This document shows positions 17,185-25,461 of a stretch of 64,000 bases of DNA, piece by piece; the stretch's first letter is position 1, and each line of letters starts with the position of its first letter. Both the position numbers and the translations under genes were made by a program. Source of the DNA: a virus. The stretch is taken from positions 16,028 to 80,027 of IMG/VR virus record IMGVR_UViG_3300027762_000003. One strand, written 5' to 3'. A model generated the notes under the pieces. The model was not told where the DNA came from, did no database searches, and worked only from the letters and a program-made list of their open reading frames with translations.

Positions 17185-18260
17185 TAATCCCTAATCTGAA
17201 CCGGCATAATCAACACAAGACGATCACCGTCCTTCACGACCGCCGGGGTATTCGGTTGATTGACGTGGAGAGTAAACTCACCATCAGGAAGGGCGGACAC
17301 AAGGTAGGGGTGATGGATAGCGATTCTGAACGGCTCATCAATAATGGATGCAACGACTTCCTCGCTCGCAGATCCGGTATCCCCGCTACATGAGAATGAC
17401 TCAACTTTTGCGAGAACGCCTTCCCCAAATTGGAGCGCGACATTCCTGGTATCACCACAAGTGATTGCTACCCGATCTAGAGCCGCTTTCAACTCACTCC
17501 CATTCATGGTGATTTCATGCTTGAATTCAGCCGGTATAAGCCTAAGTGCATCAGGATACTGCCCAGAAGGGATGCGTGCTGCAATTCGGGTATCTCCAGT
17601 GATAAATAAAATCTGAGAATCATCAAACTTGAATTCGATATTCCCATCAGCCGCCACCTTGAGAATGGCAACCGCCGATCCGGGAATAGTAACCATGAAA
17701 TCATCAGACTTCAATTCTCCAGATGAGTAGCCCAAGCGCTTTCCGTCTGTGGCGATCGCGTGGAGAATATTGTCGGCAATCGAAACATTTACCCCGGTCA
17801 AAACCTGCTTCGTTTCATCTTTGCTGGCATAGCGCGAAGCGAACCGAAGATGTTCTATGACTGACTCAGGGAGCGTGTAGGCACGGTCGCTTTCGATTTC
17901 GGGGAATTCCGGAAAATCGTCAGCAGCGATCGCCTTGTATTGAAACTTACCTTTACTCCACTTAATCAAGACATTGAACTCATCATCAATGTCTAGGCTG
18001 ATTTCCTGATTGCGGTCGATTTTGCTAACGACTTGCTTTAGGAAATCGTAGGGGATACAGAATTCTCCAGAGTCGGAACTTTCCACTGGAATCTTGGTGG
18101 CGATCGCCGTCTTCAGATCTGATCCCGTCACCAGTAAGGAGTCCTCTGTTAATACCATCTTGACGTTAAGTAGCATGGTATTGAATGGTCGGGAATCGAT
18201 TGTGCGCCCAACAATATCAAGAGCGCTTTTTAGGACTGCAACATTACAACTAAATTTCAT
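17181..18260 (-). CDS. dnaN: DNA polymerase III beta subunit, sliding clamp
   Basis: 359 residues, the usual length of a bacterial clamp. It forms the ring that ties the polymerase to DNA. Seen: MKFSCNVAVLKSALDIVGRT, AIAADDFPEFPEIESDRAY (the DFPxxP element between domains 1 and 2), ATDGKRLGYSS, RIAARIPSGQYPDALRLIPA, and the ending LVLIMPVQIRDY that matches the MPMR-type C-terminus. A phage-borne clamp suggests replication by a viral or host replicase specialised for it; no polymerase alpha is in this window. Its start overlaps the gene upstream (TAATG). Confidence 0.93.
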   Translation of the reverse strand: MKFSCNVAVLKSALDIVGRTIDSRPFNTMLLNVKMVLTEDSLLVTGSDLKTAIATKIPVESSDSGEFCIPYDFLKQVVSKIDRNQEISLDIDDEFNVLIKWSKGKFQYKAIAADDFPEFPEIESDRAYTLPESVIEHLRFASRYASKDETKQVLTGVNVSIADNILHAIATDGKRLGYSSGELKSDDFMVTIPGSAVAILKVAADGNIEFKFDDSQILFITGDTRIAARIPSGQYPDALRLIPAEFKHEITMNGSELKAALDRVAITCGDTRNVALQFGEGVLAKVESFSCSGDTGSASEEVVASIIDEPFRIAIHHPYLVSALPDGEFTLHVNQPNTPAVVKDGDRLVLIMPVQIRDY

Positions 18261-18415
18261 TATTGATCTTCCTCGATACTTAGAATAGCTAAAGCTCTGG
18301 ACATGGCGCTTAGTGCTGTTTTGAAAAGTTCACGATCTCGTAGATTGTTTACCTCACTAAGCGCCTCTTTGGCGGTGGTGATCGCTTTCTGGAATTCAAC
18401 CTCATGCCTGCTCAT
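18260..18415 (-). CDS. Small helical protein
   Basis: 51 residues starting MSRHEVEFQKAITTAKEALS. I chose ATG 18415 because it overlaps the stop of the gene before it as ATGA. It overlaps dnaN by one base. All helix by its pattern; no family recognised. Confidence 0.55.
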   Translation of the reverse strand: MSRHEVEFQKAITTAKEALSEVNNLRDRELFKTALSAMSRALAILSIEEDQ

Positions 18416-18579
18416 AATTTCGATCCAACGGCTTTGTCTTCCATTATCCACCCGATCGCCATCCAGTCGTACTCAGACATAATGACCCCCGTGTTAGATC
18501 TCCATCCGTTGGGGTCTTTAAATAGCACCTTAGTGTTGCCACTAACTTGATGTTTGAATCGAACAAATTGTAATGCCAT
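18412..18579 (-). CDS. Hypothetical 55-residue protein
   Basis: MALQFVRFKHQVSGNTKVLF, then KDPNGWRSNTGVIMSEYDWM. GAGGG sits 7 bases before the ATG. The stop overlaps the next start (ATGA), so it joins a chain of coupled genes that ends in dnaN. No family recognised. Confidence 0.6.
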   Translation of the reverse strand: MALQFVRFKHQVSGNTKVLFKDPNGWRSNTGVIMSEYDWMAIGWIMEDKAVGSKL

Positions 18580-18590
18580 GGTTTTCCCTC

Positions 18591-18970
18591 TTATTTAATC
18601 AATGCAGAAAAATCTATCAAATCATCCAACTCTTTAATTATTGGATATTTACTTGAGAGTCTGTTTAATTTCGTAGTGGCTTTTTCATCACTACAGACAA
18701 TAATAAGCCTCTCAATTACCCACCCTTAGCTTCCACAAAGAGAGACGGAACGGTTTCTCCTTTTTTGATGACCGCAAAATCACATCGCCATACAAGACTA
18801 CGATTGGGCTTAACATAGGAATTACTTGGGCAAAGCGGGATTCTATATTGCTGGTCTATCCGGTGTTCGCTTTCTGGGAAATGGTCTAACAGATGGTAGT
18901 AAACGCAAGCTTCAAAATTTGAGTCAAACTTCTTACCCTCCAAATAAGTTACATTGCTTCGATACCTCAT
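18591..18970 (-). pseudogene. Phage endonuclease with -1 frameshift
   Basis: The first frame (18970-18716) gives 84 residues: RYRSNVTYLEGKKFDSNFEA, then WRCDFAVIKKGE and SLFVEAKGG followed by a stop. The E...D...ExK layout is that of the restriction-endonuclease-like DUF1064 or phage nuclease families, which normally continue for about 40 residues. The -1 frame starts at that point and runs VIERLIIVCSDEKATTKLNR to 18591 with no start codon of its own. Joined, they give about 127 residues, the right size. Either a programmed slip on GGTGGG or a disabling deletion. Confidence 0.6.
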
Positions 18971-19533
18971 TTGATCTTCTCCATGTGTGAATTAACTTTC
19001 TCTGCCCAACTTGGATCGGTGGCGTAAACTTCTCCAATTAGTTTAAGGCTTTCCTCTGGATTTGTCTTAGTAAATTCAGTTGTTCTACCATGTTCCTTGA
19101 GGATGTTCTCTACCGTTTGAGCAAACAGAATATCGCTCTTGTCGTCTGCAAATCCCAAGTCCTGCACAACCATTTGCCCGCCATAATATTCGGTGGTGGT
19201 GGTGGTGACATCGTTACCCTTGATTCCCCAATGATTGTTCTCGCCAATTACTGCTGCGCCGTTACCTGTTTCGTGAGAGGCGATCGCCAATGTAATTGCA
19301 GGGTTGATGCCGTAATCTTTCTCCAGATCTTGCGCGATCGGGTAGAGGGATTTCTGATATTCATCAAGGTTAGTCAGTGTTGTTAGCTGTTGCTCTCCTG
19401 GATTAGATAGCGGTATCCACCAATGGGATTGCCCTAGGTTGCCCAGGATGAGATGAATAGATAAAAGCCCGGCTGCCATTAGGCTAATTTTGGCTAGGAG
19501 CTGTAGCTGTGGGTCGTGGCTCGTTTGTTCCAT
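18967..19533 (-). CDS. Membrane-anchored glucosaminidase-type lysozyme
   Basis: 188 residues. Residues ~12-32 are a membrane helix (ISLMAAGLLSIHLILGN). The rest looks like a FlgJ/GH73-type N-acetylglucosaminidase: AITLAIASHETGNGAAVIGE with the catalytic Glu, NNHWGIKG, and YATDPSWAEKV. It would cut the glycan strands of peptidoglycan. The start overlaps the lipoprotein gene by 50 bases; an ATG at 19479 is an option. It begins a membrane and wall cluster with the M23 peptidase. Either a lysis enzyme or a channel-forming lytic enzyme. Confidence 0.75.
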   Translation of the reverse strand: MEQTSHDPQLQLLAKISLMAAGLLSIHLILGNLGQSHWWIPLSNPGEQQLTTLTNLDEYQKSLYPIAQDLEKDYGINPAITLAIASHETGNGAAVIGENNHWGIKGNDVTTTTTEYYGGQMVVQDLGFADDKSDILFAQTVENILKEHGRTTEFTKTNPEESLKLIGEVYATDPSWAEKVNSHMEKIK

Positions 19534-19882
19534 AGATAGTGTCTAGTCCTAGTTCGTAGGCTCTTGCGTTTGCAAATTCTCTCGCTGATTCGATTGAGTT
19601 AAATTCAATGGGGTAAATGCTATACCTAATCCCTTCAAGGGTGCAGGTTTGCCCAATTGGGGGAGTCAGGGCGATCGCCACATAATAAGTATTTCCCTTA
19701 GCTCTGGTTGGGCATGTGTCACCAGGTTGGTTATTTTTACCCTTGATGTTGACATCAAAATCCCCAATAAATGTGTGGTCGAATTCATCCGGGATGATTC
19801 TGTATTCGCCTTTGGGAGTGGCGAGCGTGCAACTGGATATTAGTCCAGTGATTAAAGTCAAAAACACGAGCTTGAGTTTCAT
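19484..19882 (-). CDS. Lipoprotein
   Basis: 132 residues, signal peptide MKLKLVFLTLITGLISSC with lipobox ISSC at 15-18. The mature part has three further Cys and no recognised domain. It lies between a cell-wall peptidase and a glucosaminidase and overlaps the former by 4 bases (ATGA). By position it could be an outer-membrane disruption (spanin-like) protein or a wall-linked anchor; this is inference. Confidence 0.65.
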   Translation of the reverse strand: MKLKLVFLTLITGLISSCTLATPKGEYRIIPDEFDHTFIGDFDVNIKGKNNQPGDTCPTRAKGNTYYVAIALTPPIGQTCTLEGIRYSIYPIEFNSIESAREFANARAYELGLDTIYGTNEPRPTATAPSQN

Positions 19883-20559
19883 GGCTTGAGTACCTTCTCT
19901 AAAAGTTCTCTGGATGGAATGGGGCGATCGCCGTTCTTGTCCTTGAGCCTCAAGTCCAAATGGGGGCCGGTTCCTGCATCCCCACTTTCGGCGATCTTCT
20001 GTCCCTTCTTGGCAGCGCCTGGGGTGCAGTCATGTAAGTGGAGAAATTGAACGGTGTACGTGCCTTCTGGGCTAGGGAACTCAGCCACTAATCCGGCTAA
20101 TCCGCCATAATTGGGACATTGCACCGTAGTGTCAAAAGGTGCGTAAAGTGGAGTGCCGGTTGGCGTTCCAACATCGATCGCTGCATGATAAGAGGAGCAG
20201 CCGCTACAGGGTGAGACTCTTGGCCCATAGCCAGAGGTCACGGGATGTCCAGCAATGGAGTCACCGGGAACTAGGCTTATGTTTGAAATTAGTTGAGCGT
20301 CTTGAATAGCTCCAGAGGTAGGGATGTTTGCCGTGCTTTTAGTCTTGCCGGGTTTACCTAATTGAGATTCTAGAAAAGATTGCCAGGGTTTCATTGTTTC
20401 ATCCCATGTTTTATTTAAGTTTGGAAGGATTTGGATAGCCACAGCACCACAAGTTATAATGGTTGTGATCAGGAGAACACTGGTTTTTCTATTCGAGATC
20501 GTGGGACTTTTATTGCTGCGTTGAACTTCTTGCAGGTGGGGGGTGGTGATGCCCCCCAT
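19879..20559 (-). CDS. M23-family cell-wall metallopeptidase
   Basis: 226 residues from ATG 20559; an earlier TTG at 20646 overlaps the preceding gene. A membrane helix (TSVLLITTIITCGAVAIQIL) precedes a flexible stretch. The M23 domain is at the C-terminal half: TSGYGPRVSPCSGCSSYHAA, IDVGTPTGTPLYAPFDTTV, FLHLHDC and GTGPHLDLRL, giving the zinc ligands H/D and the second His. It cuts peptide crosslinks in peptidoglycan. A Cys pair (SPCSGCSS) is an odd insert near the first His. Confidence 0.85.
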   Translation of the reverse strand: MGGITTPHLQEVQRSNKSPTISNRKTSVLLITTIITCGAVAIQILPNLNKTWDETMKPWQSFLESQLGKPGKTKSTANIPTSGAIQDAQLISNISLVPGDSIAGHPVTSGYGPRVSPCSGCSSYHAAIDVGTPTGTPLYAPFDTTVQCPNYGGLAGLVAEFPSPEGTYTVQFLHLHDCTPGAAKKGQKIAESGDAGTGPHLDLRLKDKNGDRPIPSRELLEKVLKP

Positions 20560-20578
20560 TTTTACTTTGAGCTGGAAA

Positions 20579-20710
20579 TCAAGAGCCACCTTTAATAATC
20601 TCCACAATATTTGGGATATAGGAGCGTCGATAGCCTGGTGCGTCAAAACTCAAGGCGACTATCGCAAAAGCGCAGCAGGCTATAATTATTCCTTTGCTTA
20701 TCGACCCCAT
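20579..20710 (-). CDS. Tiny membrane protein
   Basis: 43 residues: MGSISKGIIIACCAFAIVAL is a single hydrophobic helix, then a polar tail. The ATG overlaps the last 13 bases of the gene upstream, in a CCATGG. It precedes the M23 gene by 20 bases. No family recognised. Confidence 0.55.
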   Translation of the reverse strand: MGSISKGIIIACCAFAIVALSFDAPGYRRSYIPNIVEIIKGGS

Positions 20711-20952
20711 GGCATTTGCACCGATGTAGGACGAATGGGACTTGTGTTGTTAGCGGCTTGATTGGCTCCGATATTTCCGATCCAATAAGCCGCGCCAACA
20801 AAGAAGCAAATAACGATAACGGAAGTGCCTACGACTTGCGACATAACCGAGAATCCACCGGCCACCGTATCGGTAACGGTGTGTGCCACATCAATCGTTG
20901 TTTTACGTTTCGCTAGACTTCCACCACGGGAAACCATATCAATATCTGCCAT
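20698..20952 (-). CDS. Small membrane protein
   Basis: 84 residues. Residues 1-35 are polar; residues ~38-62 are a membrane helix (VVGTSVIVICFFVGAAYWIG). It follows the ATPase gene by two bases, so it may be a partner of that ATPase. Not recognised. Confidence 0.6.
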   Translation of the reverse strand: MADIDMVSRGGSLAKRKTTIDVAHTVTDTVAGGFSVMSQVVGTSVIVICFFVGAAYWIGNIGANQAANNTSPIRPTSVQMPWGR

Positions 20953-20954
20953 GA

Positions 20955-22196
20955 TTATGCTCCTTTCTTCTTGAATTCGATTACATTACTTTTTGGCTGG
21001 GGATTGGATGGCGCTTGTACCGATAAATCAGGGGTAGCGGTCACGAAAGGATCGTCCCCTTCTCTGCAAATAATCGCCGCATATTTACCAAGCGCAATCC
21101 TTTCTCTGTGTAGTTTTTTCCTGTCCCAATGGTCAGGAATAATGGTGTTCGTATCGTTAATTAAGTTGCCCAACAAGTACCAATGCATCTGCATGGTTGC
21201 GCTGGAATCAAGCTCGCACATTCCTTTTTTGAGGGAGTGCAACCCTAGGAAAACATCGACGTGAAACTTACGGAATCCATTCTGGATATAGGTAATCATT
21301 TCAGCCATTTCCTTGCCCGCACCAGTCCGGGTGATAAACCCTTGATATTCATCGATCACTACCAATAGCGGGGGTTCTTTTTTTAGGATCGCTTCTTCTC
21401 TTCTTAGCCCTTCCTGGTAAACCTTGTTGAACGCGGATAAAGCTTTGAACGGGTCTCTGACTACAATTTGGCCATGCTCATCTTCTGAACATCCAGACAA
21501 CCAGGACTCTTCATCGGGGTCATAGTGGGGGTCAATGATTAGAAGCTTTGTATCCGGCCTCGCTTGCAACCGCTTGCTGAGTAAGTGTCTCAGTGCGGAT
21601 GACTTCCCCGAACCACGGGAACCCGCGATGATTGCCGATCCATTATGAAAAATCTTCTCGATTTCACTGAAGGGTTCAGATTCCTCATTGAATCCCATCC
21701 CATCAGCCCTGGCCGGGAATGAGGGTAACTCTTCCTCCTCTTCTTCGTCCCACAAGTCAATCGGGCTTGGGGATATAGGTTGTGGACGAGACCCAGCCGT
21801 AAATGGTGGGGGACTGCTGAAGATGTTGAACGAGCGCTCGGTGGTATCTGTTGGCTCTTCTTCTGCGCTTCTTGGTTCCGATGTCTGCCATGATTCTTCT
21901 TCCTCTTTGTCTAGTTCGTAATCGTCGATTCCGGTCACGGAATCGTCTATGGGTTCATTAGTTTCTTTGATTTGCTTCTTGTTCGGGGTGTAGGCATATA
22001 GCCCGCCTATCGCTGCCCCGCCGATCATCATCATTCCCAATCCCTTGAAGAGTGGGTGCGCGGGCGGCTGCACAGCTTCCTGGATGGATGAGTACGGGGT
22101 GGAGTTAAGCTCAATGGGTGGCTGGTAGCTGAAGGTGATCGCCCCACCTATCGCCAGGAGTGTCGATGCTGCCAGTACAGCCGGATTAAAAGGCAT
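20955..22196 (-). CDS. Membrane-anchored HerA/FtsK-like ATPase
   Basis: 413 residues. Two N-terminal membrane helices (residues ~8-25 and ~52-70) and an acidic linker (EEEEEEL) precede a P-loop domain from about 185. Walker A is AGSRGSGKSS, Walker B LLVVIDEYQGF. The later stretch DVFLGLHSLKKGM and the EKIFHNGSAIIAGSRG layout fit DNA-pumping or coupling ATPases (FtsK/HerA/VirD4 class). Likely sits at the membrane. With the wall enzymes and small membrane proteins around it, it could power DNA or virion passage across the envelope; that is inference. Confidence 0.75.
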   Translation of the reverse strand: MPFNPAVLAASTLLAIGGAITFSYQPPIELNSTPYSSIQEAVQPPAHPLFKGLGMMMIGGAAIGGLYAYTPNKKQIKETNEPIDDSVTGIDDYELDKEEEESWQTSEPRSAEEEPTDTTERSFNIFSSPPPFTAGSRPQPISPSPIDLWDEEEEEELPSFPARADGMGFNEESEPFSEIEKIFHNGSAIIAGSRGSGKSSALRHLLSKRLQARPDTKLLIIDPHYDPDEESWLSGCSEDEHGQIVVRDPFKALSAFNKVYQEGLRREEAILKKEPPLLVVIDEYQGFITRTGAGKEMAEMITYIQNGFRKFHVDVFLGLHSLKKGMCELDSSATMQMHWYLLGNLINDTNTIIPDHWDRKKLHRERIALGKYAAIICREGDDPFVTATPDLSVQAPSNPQPKSNVIEFKKKGA

Positions 22197-22912
22197 CAGT
22201 GTACACCTCCATCCATCGTGATTGTTATGGTGGGATCGATTGAGCGTTGAACATCAAAAGCAATATCAGAGCGATTGTTGGCACGTTCGAGATCTCGGTA
22301 TCCTTCCAGAACTTTCCGGCTATTCGCCAACTCCTTTAACCACACTCCGTCTGTATCACCGCCTAAGTCTCTGTCAAAAACTAGCGCGGTATGGGCCGCC
22401 TGATGTTTGACAATTGCAAAAGCTTTTAATTCCTCATCGGAAACTGCTAATTCTACTCTCCTGCCTTCACGGTTGACATAGATGATCTTGGCTTGAGTGC
22501 CCCCAACCGTTGCATCATTAGCTAAGTCTTGGGCATTGGCGATCGCCCCTAGGATGGCTTGATGTTCAGGAACTCGATACAGGGGAGACTCTGGATTTGT
22601 GGACGCATCTTTAACCCGATCCTTCATGCTTGACGCAACCGAGCTAATGATTTGCTGGTGGATACCCATTTGGGTTGGACTTGGTGTGCGGTCATTATCA
22701 AAGTAATCCTTTAGGTAGGTGTTCCATGCTTGCTGGAGATTGTCGGATGTCTGCGCCTGCTCTTGAGTAATCTGCGGAATAACTGCACCGTAAGGAACTT
22801 GGGAGCGGAAGGGTTGCATCGCTACGATCAGAATAGATGCAAAAAGGATGGAGGCGGCGATCGAGATTTGTTGTAAATTGAATTTGAACCGTGCAAGGGT
22901 AAAAGCTTCCAT
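22196..22912 (-). CDS. Membrane-anchored hypothetical protein
   Basis: 238 residues. N-terminal membrane helix (ISIAASILFASILIVAMQPF), then a soluble, mostly helical part. It overlaps the ATPase gene by one base (TGATG). Not recognised; probably a structural partner of the ATPase. Confidence 0.6.
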   Translation of the reverse strand: MEAFTLARFKFNLQQISIAASILFASILIVAMQPFRSQVPYGAVIPQITQEQAQTSDNLQQAWNTYLKDYFDNDRTPSPTQMGIHQQIISSVASSMKDRVKDASTNPESPLYRVPEHQAILGAIANAQDLANDATVGGTQAKIIYVNREGRRVELAVSDEELKAFAIVKHQAAHTALVFDRDLGGDTDGVWLKELANSRKVLEGYRDLERANNRSDIAFDVQRSIDPTITITMDGGVH

Positions 22913-22914
22913 GA

Positions 22915-23133
22915 TTAGAATCCTCCAAAAGGAACGACGGCGGGGGTAACGGGTTGCTCGTAGGGGTAGGCGCTAATCCCCTCCCGAATGAGTGAGCCAA
23001 TATATAAAGCAGATCCGATCGCTACCCAAGTGGAGGTCACGTGAACCACCGCCGCTATGAACGGCATTGGTAGCGCCCAAGCAATGATAGGGATGAGTGG
23101 GGAAATAATCATAAGGTCGATGATGCGATCCAT
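22915..23133 (-). CDS. Small two-helix membrane protein
   Basis: 72 residues from ATG 23133 (AGGAATC in front). Two hydrophobic segments: LMIISPLIPIIAWALPMPFI and VHVTSTWVAIGSALYIGSL. The layout (two helices, polar tail) fits a holin or a small channel subunit. Ends two bases before the next gene. Confidence 0.6.
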   Translation of the reverse strand: MDRIIDLMIISPLIPIIAWALPMPFIAAVVHVTSTWVAIGSALYIGSLIREGISAYPYEQPVTPAVVPFGGF

Positions 23134-23159
23134 TTTTCTGATTCCTGTCGTTATGTTGT

Positions 23160-23863
23160 TTATTTCTCTCTCCTGAAGCCAATGAACGCGCCTAGCGCTG
23201 CTACGGCTAAGGCTGAGAAAAGAGGGGAAAGGGTGGGGTGGATTGCGTACCCGACAAATCCACCGATACCGGAGATGGGTGCGGCACAAAGTAAAACTTG
23301 GCGCTGCTCTTTCCAGGCTAGTTGCTGCTGCTGAGATACGAACTCGGCAAGCAGGGCTTCACTGGTTGGGGTATCGATCCAGCGATGACTGCCATCGTCT
23401 TCTCTACCGGGCGCAATCCCAACTCCCCCAGTGCTTGGTCTAAAGGGCTTTCGTAAATCTCCCTCATTGCTTGCATCCGTGATTCGATTAATCGCTGCCC
23501 CAACTCTTCCAGGGATTGAGCTTCACCTGCAACATAAGCGCGCAAGGTTTCAGTCCCGGTTAGAACCCCTGCTGTCGCTCCCCTTTGAATGCCCTGGCTA
23601 CGAAGCACGGAAAAGATATCACGGTGGGCGCGATCACCACTCGAAAGGTTGGATATAGTTTCCTGTTCTGGAGTCAGGTCGCCGCCCTTCACTTGTTGGC
23701 GGTTCGCATTCTGTGCAGCCTTCTCTTTTGCTGATAATAATTGCTCAACAATTTCATCGGGAATCTCATTGACCCCATAAAGCGTTTTGTCGATAGCTGA
23801 CAGCATTTTGTCAAGCTGGGGATTGGTCACGTTGATAAGTTGTAATACTTCTGCTCGTTTCAT
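23160..23863 (-). CDS. Hypothetical protein, possibly extended by -1 frameshift
   Basis: The first frame (23863-23318) gives 181 residues with a helical N-terminus (MKRAEVLQLINVTNPQLDKM). Near its end the -1 frame opens and runs on as PTSEALLAEFVSQQQQLAWK and a membrane segment (ISGIGGFVGYAIHPTLSPLF) to a stop at 23160, with no start codon. A slip at ATACCCC would join them to give a protein ending in membrane helices like its neighbours. Either a programmed frameshift or an assembly error. Confidence 0.5.
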
Positions 23864-24270
23864 TTGTTTTTCCTGAAGTTAAAGTGAATGATGGTTTGAC
23901 TTTCTCTCTGTCCGTTCAGCCGCTTGTTGTATTGTGCCAAGCTGAATTTCTCTGGTTCGGTAATTAATGCTGTTTTGATTTCCTCTCGTTTCAACCTCTT
24001 CTTGCCTGGAGACCTACCAGGCTCGGTATAGGGTGGGGAGGTGAAAATTTTTAGGAGCCAGATCACGTAATCATCGAGTGGTGACCTGGGATTAACAACA
24101 GCTTCATCGCAAAGAGCGGAGATTGTTGTTAATAAATAATGCAAAGAAGACGTTCGATAAATACCTAAATCATCGGCTATTTGATGACGGGTCAACGTTC
24201 GGTTGGACAATGTAATCACTTTGTTTTTACTGTGTTTAATTCCTCTGTGATGTCTATGCTCATGTGACAA
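23860..24270 (-). CDS. HTH-type small protein, first gene of membrane cluster
   Basis: 136 basic residues. LTRHQIADDLGIYRTSSLHY resembles a helix-turn-helix. Its last 4 bases overlap the next start (ATGA). It opens the operon that leads to the ATPase and wall enzymes, and copies of TCATGTGAC in and after its start region hint at autoregulation. Confidence 0.55.
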   Translation of the reverse strand: MSHEHRHHRGIKHSKNKVITLSNRTLTRHQIADDLGIYRTSSLHYLLTTISALCDEAVVNPRSPLDDYVIWLLKIFTSPPYTEPGRSPGKKRLKREEIKTALITEPEKFSLAQYNKRLNGQRESQTIIHFNFRKNK

Positions 24271-24370
24271 AATCGTTTTATTTGTTTCTGTCGCATGAGC
24301 TTAAGTTAGCCCATATAAATCGAGGGTTCAATGGTTGTGTAGCGACTTGCTCGCGTGGGTCGTCACATGA
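24260..24370. promoter_or_regulatory. Inverted GTCACATGA sites upstream of the membrane cluster
   Basis: TCATGTGAC (24260-24268) and GTCACATGA (24362-24370) are perfect inverted copies flanking the 5' end of the cluster; a third copy is at 25049-25057. The first lies over the start of the HTH-type gene. They look like operator half-sites. Between them the minus strand reads TTGAAC, 17 bases, TAACTT. Confidence 0.45.
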
Positions 24371-24408
24371 GCGATTGCACAGTGCTTCCGGGGAATATGG
24401 CACTAAAA

Positions 24409-24432
24409 AAGCCAAGTCTCTAAACTTGGCTT
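24409..24432 (-). terminator. Terminator of the gene at 24458
   Basis: Minus reading: AAGCCAAG, 8-base loop, CTTGGCTT, then TTTTA. Confidence 0.75.
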
Positions 24433-24457
24433 AAAATTTTTGGGGTTGTTTTTTCGA

Positions 24458-24715
24458 TCAAAATAGTGCTAGTTGTCCAGATCTCTCGTGCCTCAGTTCT
24501 TCGAGTCGATCCACCTGCTCTTTAGCCAACCCAATACAGTGGTCAGCTTCGCCTGAAACATTTTCCACTACGCACGACCAAGCAGAATCGTTGCTATCTA
24601 CCACGCTTAAAACAGGGGGACTATATTCAGAAATAAAGATCCTATATCCCCGGTACTCATCAATGAGAGTGTCTAACTCAAGAATATAGCGCGCATAAAC
24701 TTCACCCCATCCCAT
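24458..24715 (-). CDS. Hypothetical acidic protein
   Basis: 85 residues from ATG 24715, which has GGAGGAAATC in front; begins MGWGEVYARYILELDTLIDE. No family recognised. It overlaps the HTH gene upstream by 14 bases. Confidence 0.6.
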   Translation of the reverse strand: MGWGEVYARYILELDTLIDEYRGYRIFISEYSPPVLSVVDSNDSAWSCVVENVSGEADHCIGLAKEQVDRLEELRHERSGQLALF

Positions 24716-24968
24716 GGCTAGATTTCCTCCCCGCACTCATAACATGATCAGCGATCGCCAACTGAAGCAATGTACTGCGTGGTGGCTTGTGTTGCCCGCA
24801 CACCCATTTGCGAACAGTGACCGGATGGACTTTTAGTAATTCAGCCACTTTTGTATAGCTGCATTCCCACCTCTGTAAGAAGGTGGTGATGGTGTACCCC
24901 TCGTACTTCCTGAAGAAGTGAGAAGCGTTCAGGATGTCTTCATCCGTTAGATATATGGGATGATGCAT
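24702..24968 (-). CDS. Helix-turn-helix protein
   Basis: 88 residues. CSYTKVAELLKVHPVTVRKW then VCGQHKPPRSTLLQLAIADH has the pattern of a DNA-binding helix-turn-helix near residues 37-62. It diverges from the plus-strand small gene at 25133 across a region with an inverted repeat, which may be its operator. Confidence 0.7.
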   Translation of the reverse strand: MHHPIYLTDEDILNASHFFRKYEGYTITTFLQRWECSYTKVAELLKVHPVTVRKWVCGQHKPPRSTLLQLAIADHVMSAGRKSSHGMG

Positions 24969-25003
24969 GTAAGCCTCCTATAGGTTCGGTCTATTGGGGG
25001 TCA

Positions 25004-25039
25004 GAAGTGATCGTTGGGTGGCCGCCCGGCGATCACTTC
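25004..25039. promoter_or_regulatory. Perfect inverted repeat in divergent region
   Basis: GAAGTGATCG and CGATCACTTC (10 pairs) with an inner GGG/CCC, followed on plus by GTCTTTT. It could be a plus-strand terminator or an operator between the two divergent regulators. Confidence 0.55.
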
Positions 25040-25132
25040 GTCTTTTGTGTCACATGATAGCACTATTCACTCGAAATAGATACACTGTCAACACAAATTA
25101 GATAGAATCGATTCAAGAGAAAGGAGACAAGT

Positions 25133-25354
25133 ATGAATAACGAGCGAATATTGATCACGTTAAGCCAAGACGAGCTAAGACTACTCAAACTCTGGGCCGC
25201 TTGGCACGGAAAACCGCAATCCACTTATGCCGGACAGATATTGGGAGCTAGATTGGAGGCGAACCGAGAACTGATCGAAGATCTAGTGAGATCGGCAGCA
25301 GAAAACCGAGGCATGAGCCATGAACAACTCTGTAAAGAATGGTTGGATGAGTAG
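25133..25354 (+). CDS. Small ribbon-helix-helix-like protein
   Basis: 73 residues: NERILITLSQDELRLLKLWA then AWHGKPQSTYAGQILGARLE. An N-terminal strand and two helices fit a CopG-type DNA-binding protein. AAGGAG precedes the ATG. No toxin partner is next to it. Similar in kind to the protein at 1568. Confidence 0.6.
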   Translation: MNNERILITLSQDELRLLKLWAAWHGKPQSTYAGQILGARLEANRELIEDLVRSAAENRGMSHEQLCKEWLDE

Positions 25355-25461
25355 TACACCTATTGTTTTTTACATTGAAAACTATGCTAATCATCAGTAT
25401 GTTTTACTGGTAATTAATGTTAGGAGAAGGTATGATTAAGGGGTGAGTTAATAACAGCCCT

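Noticed and set aside
18452-18591. Gap without a gene
   Set aside because: It holds the 55-residue gene at 18412-18579, which is shorter than usual cut-offs.
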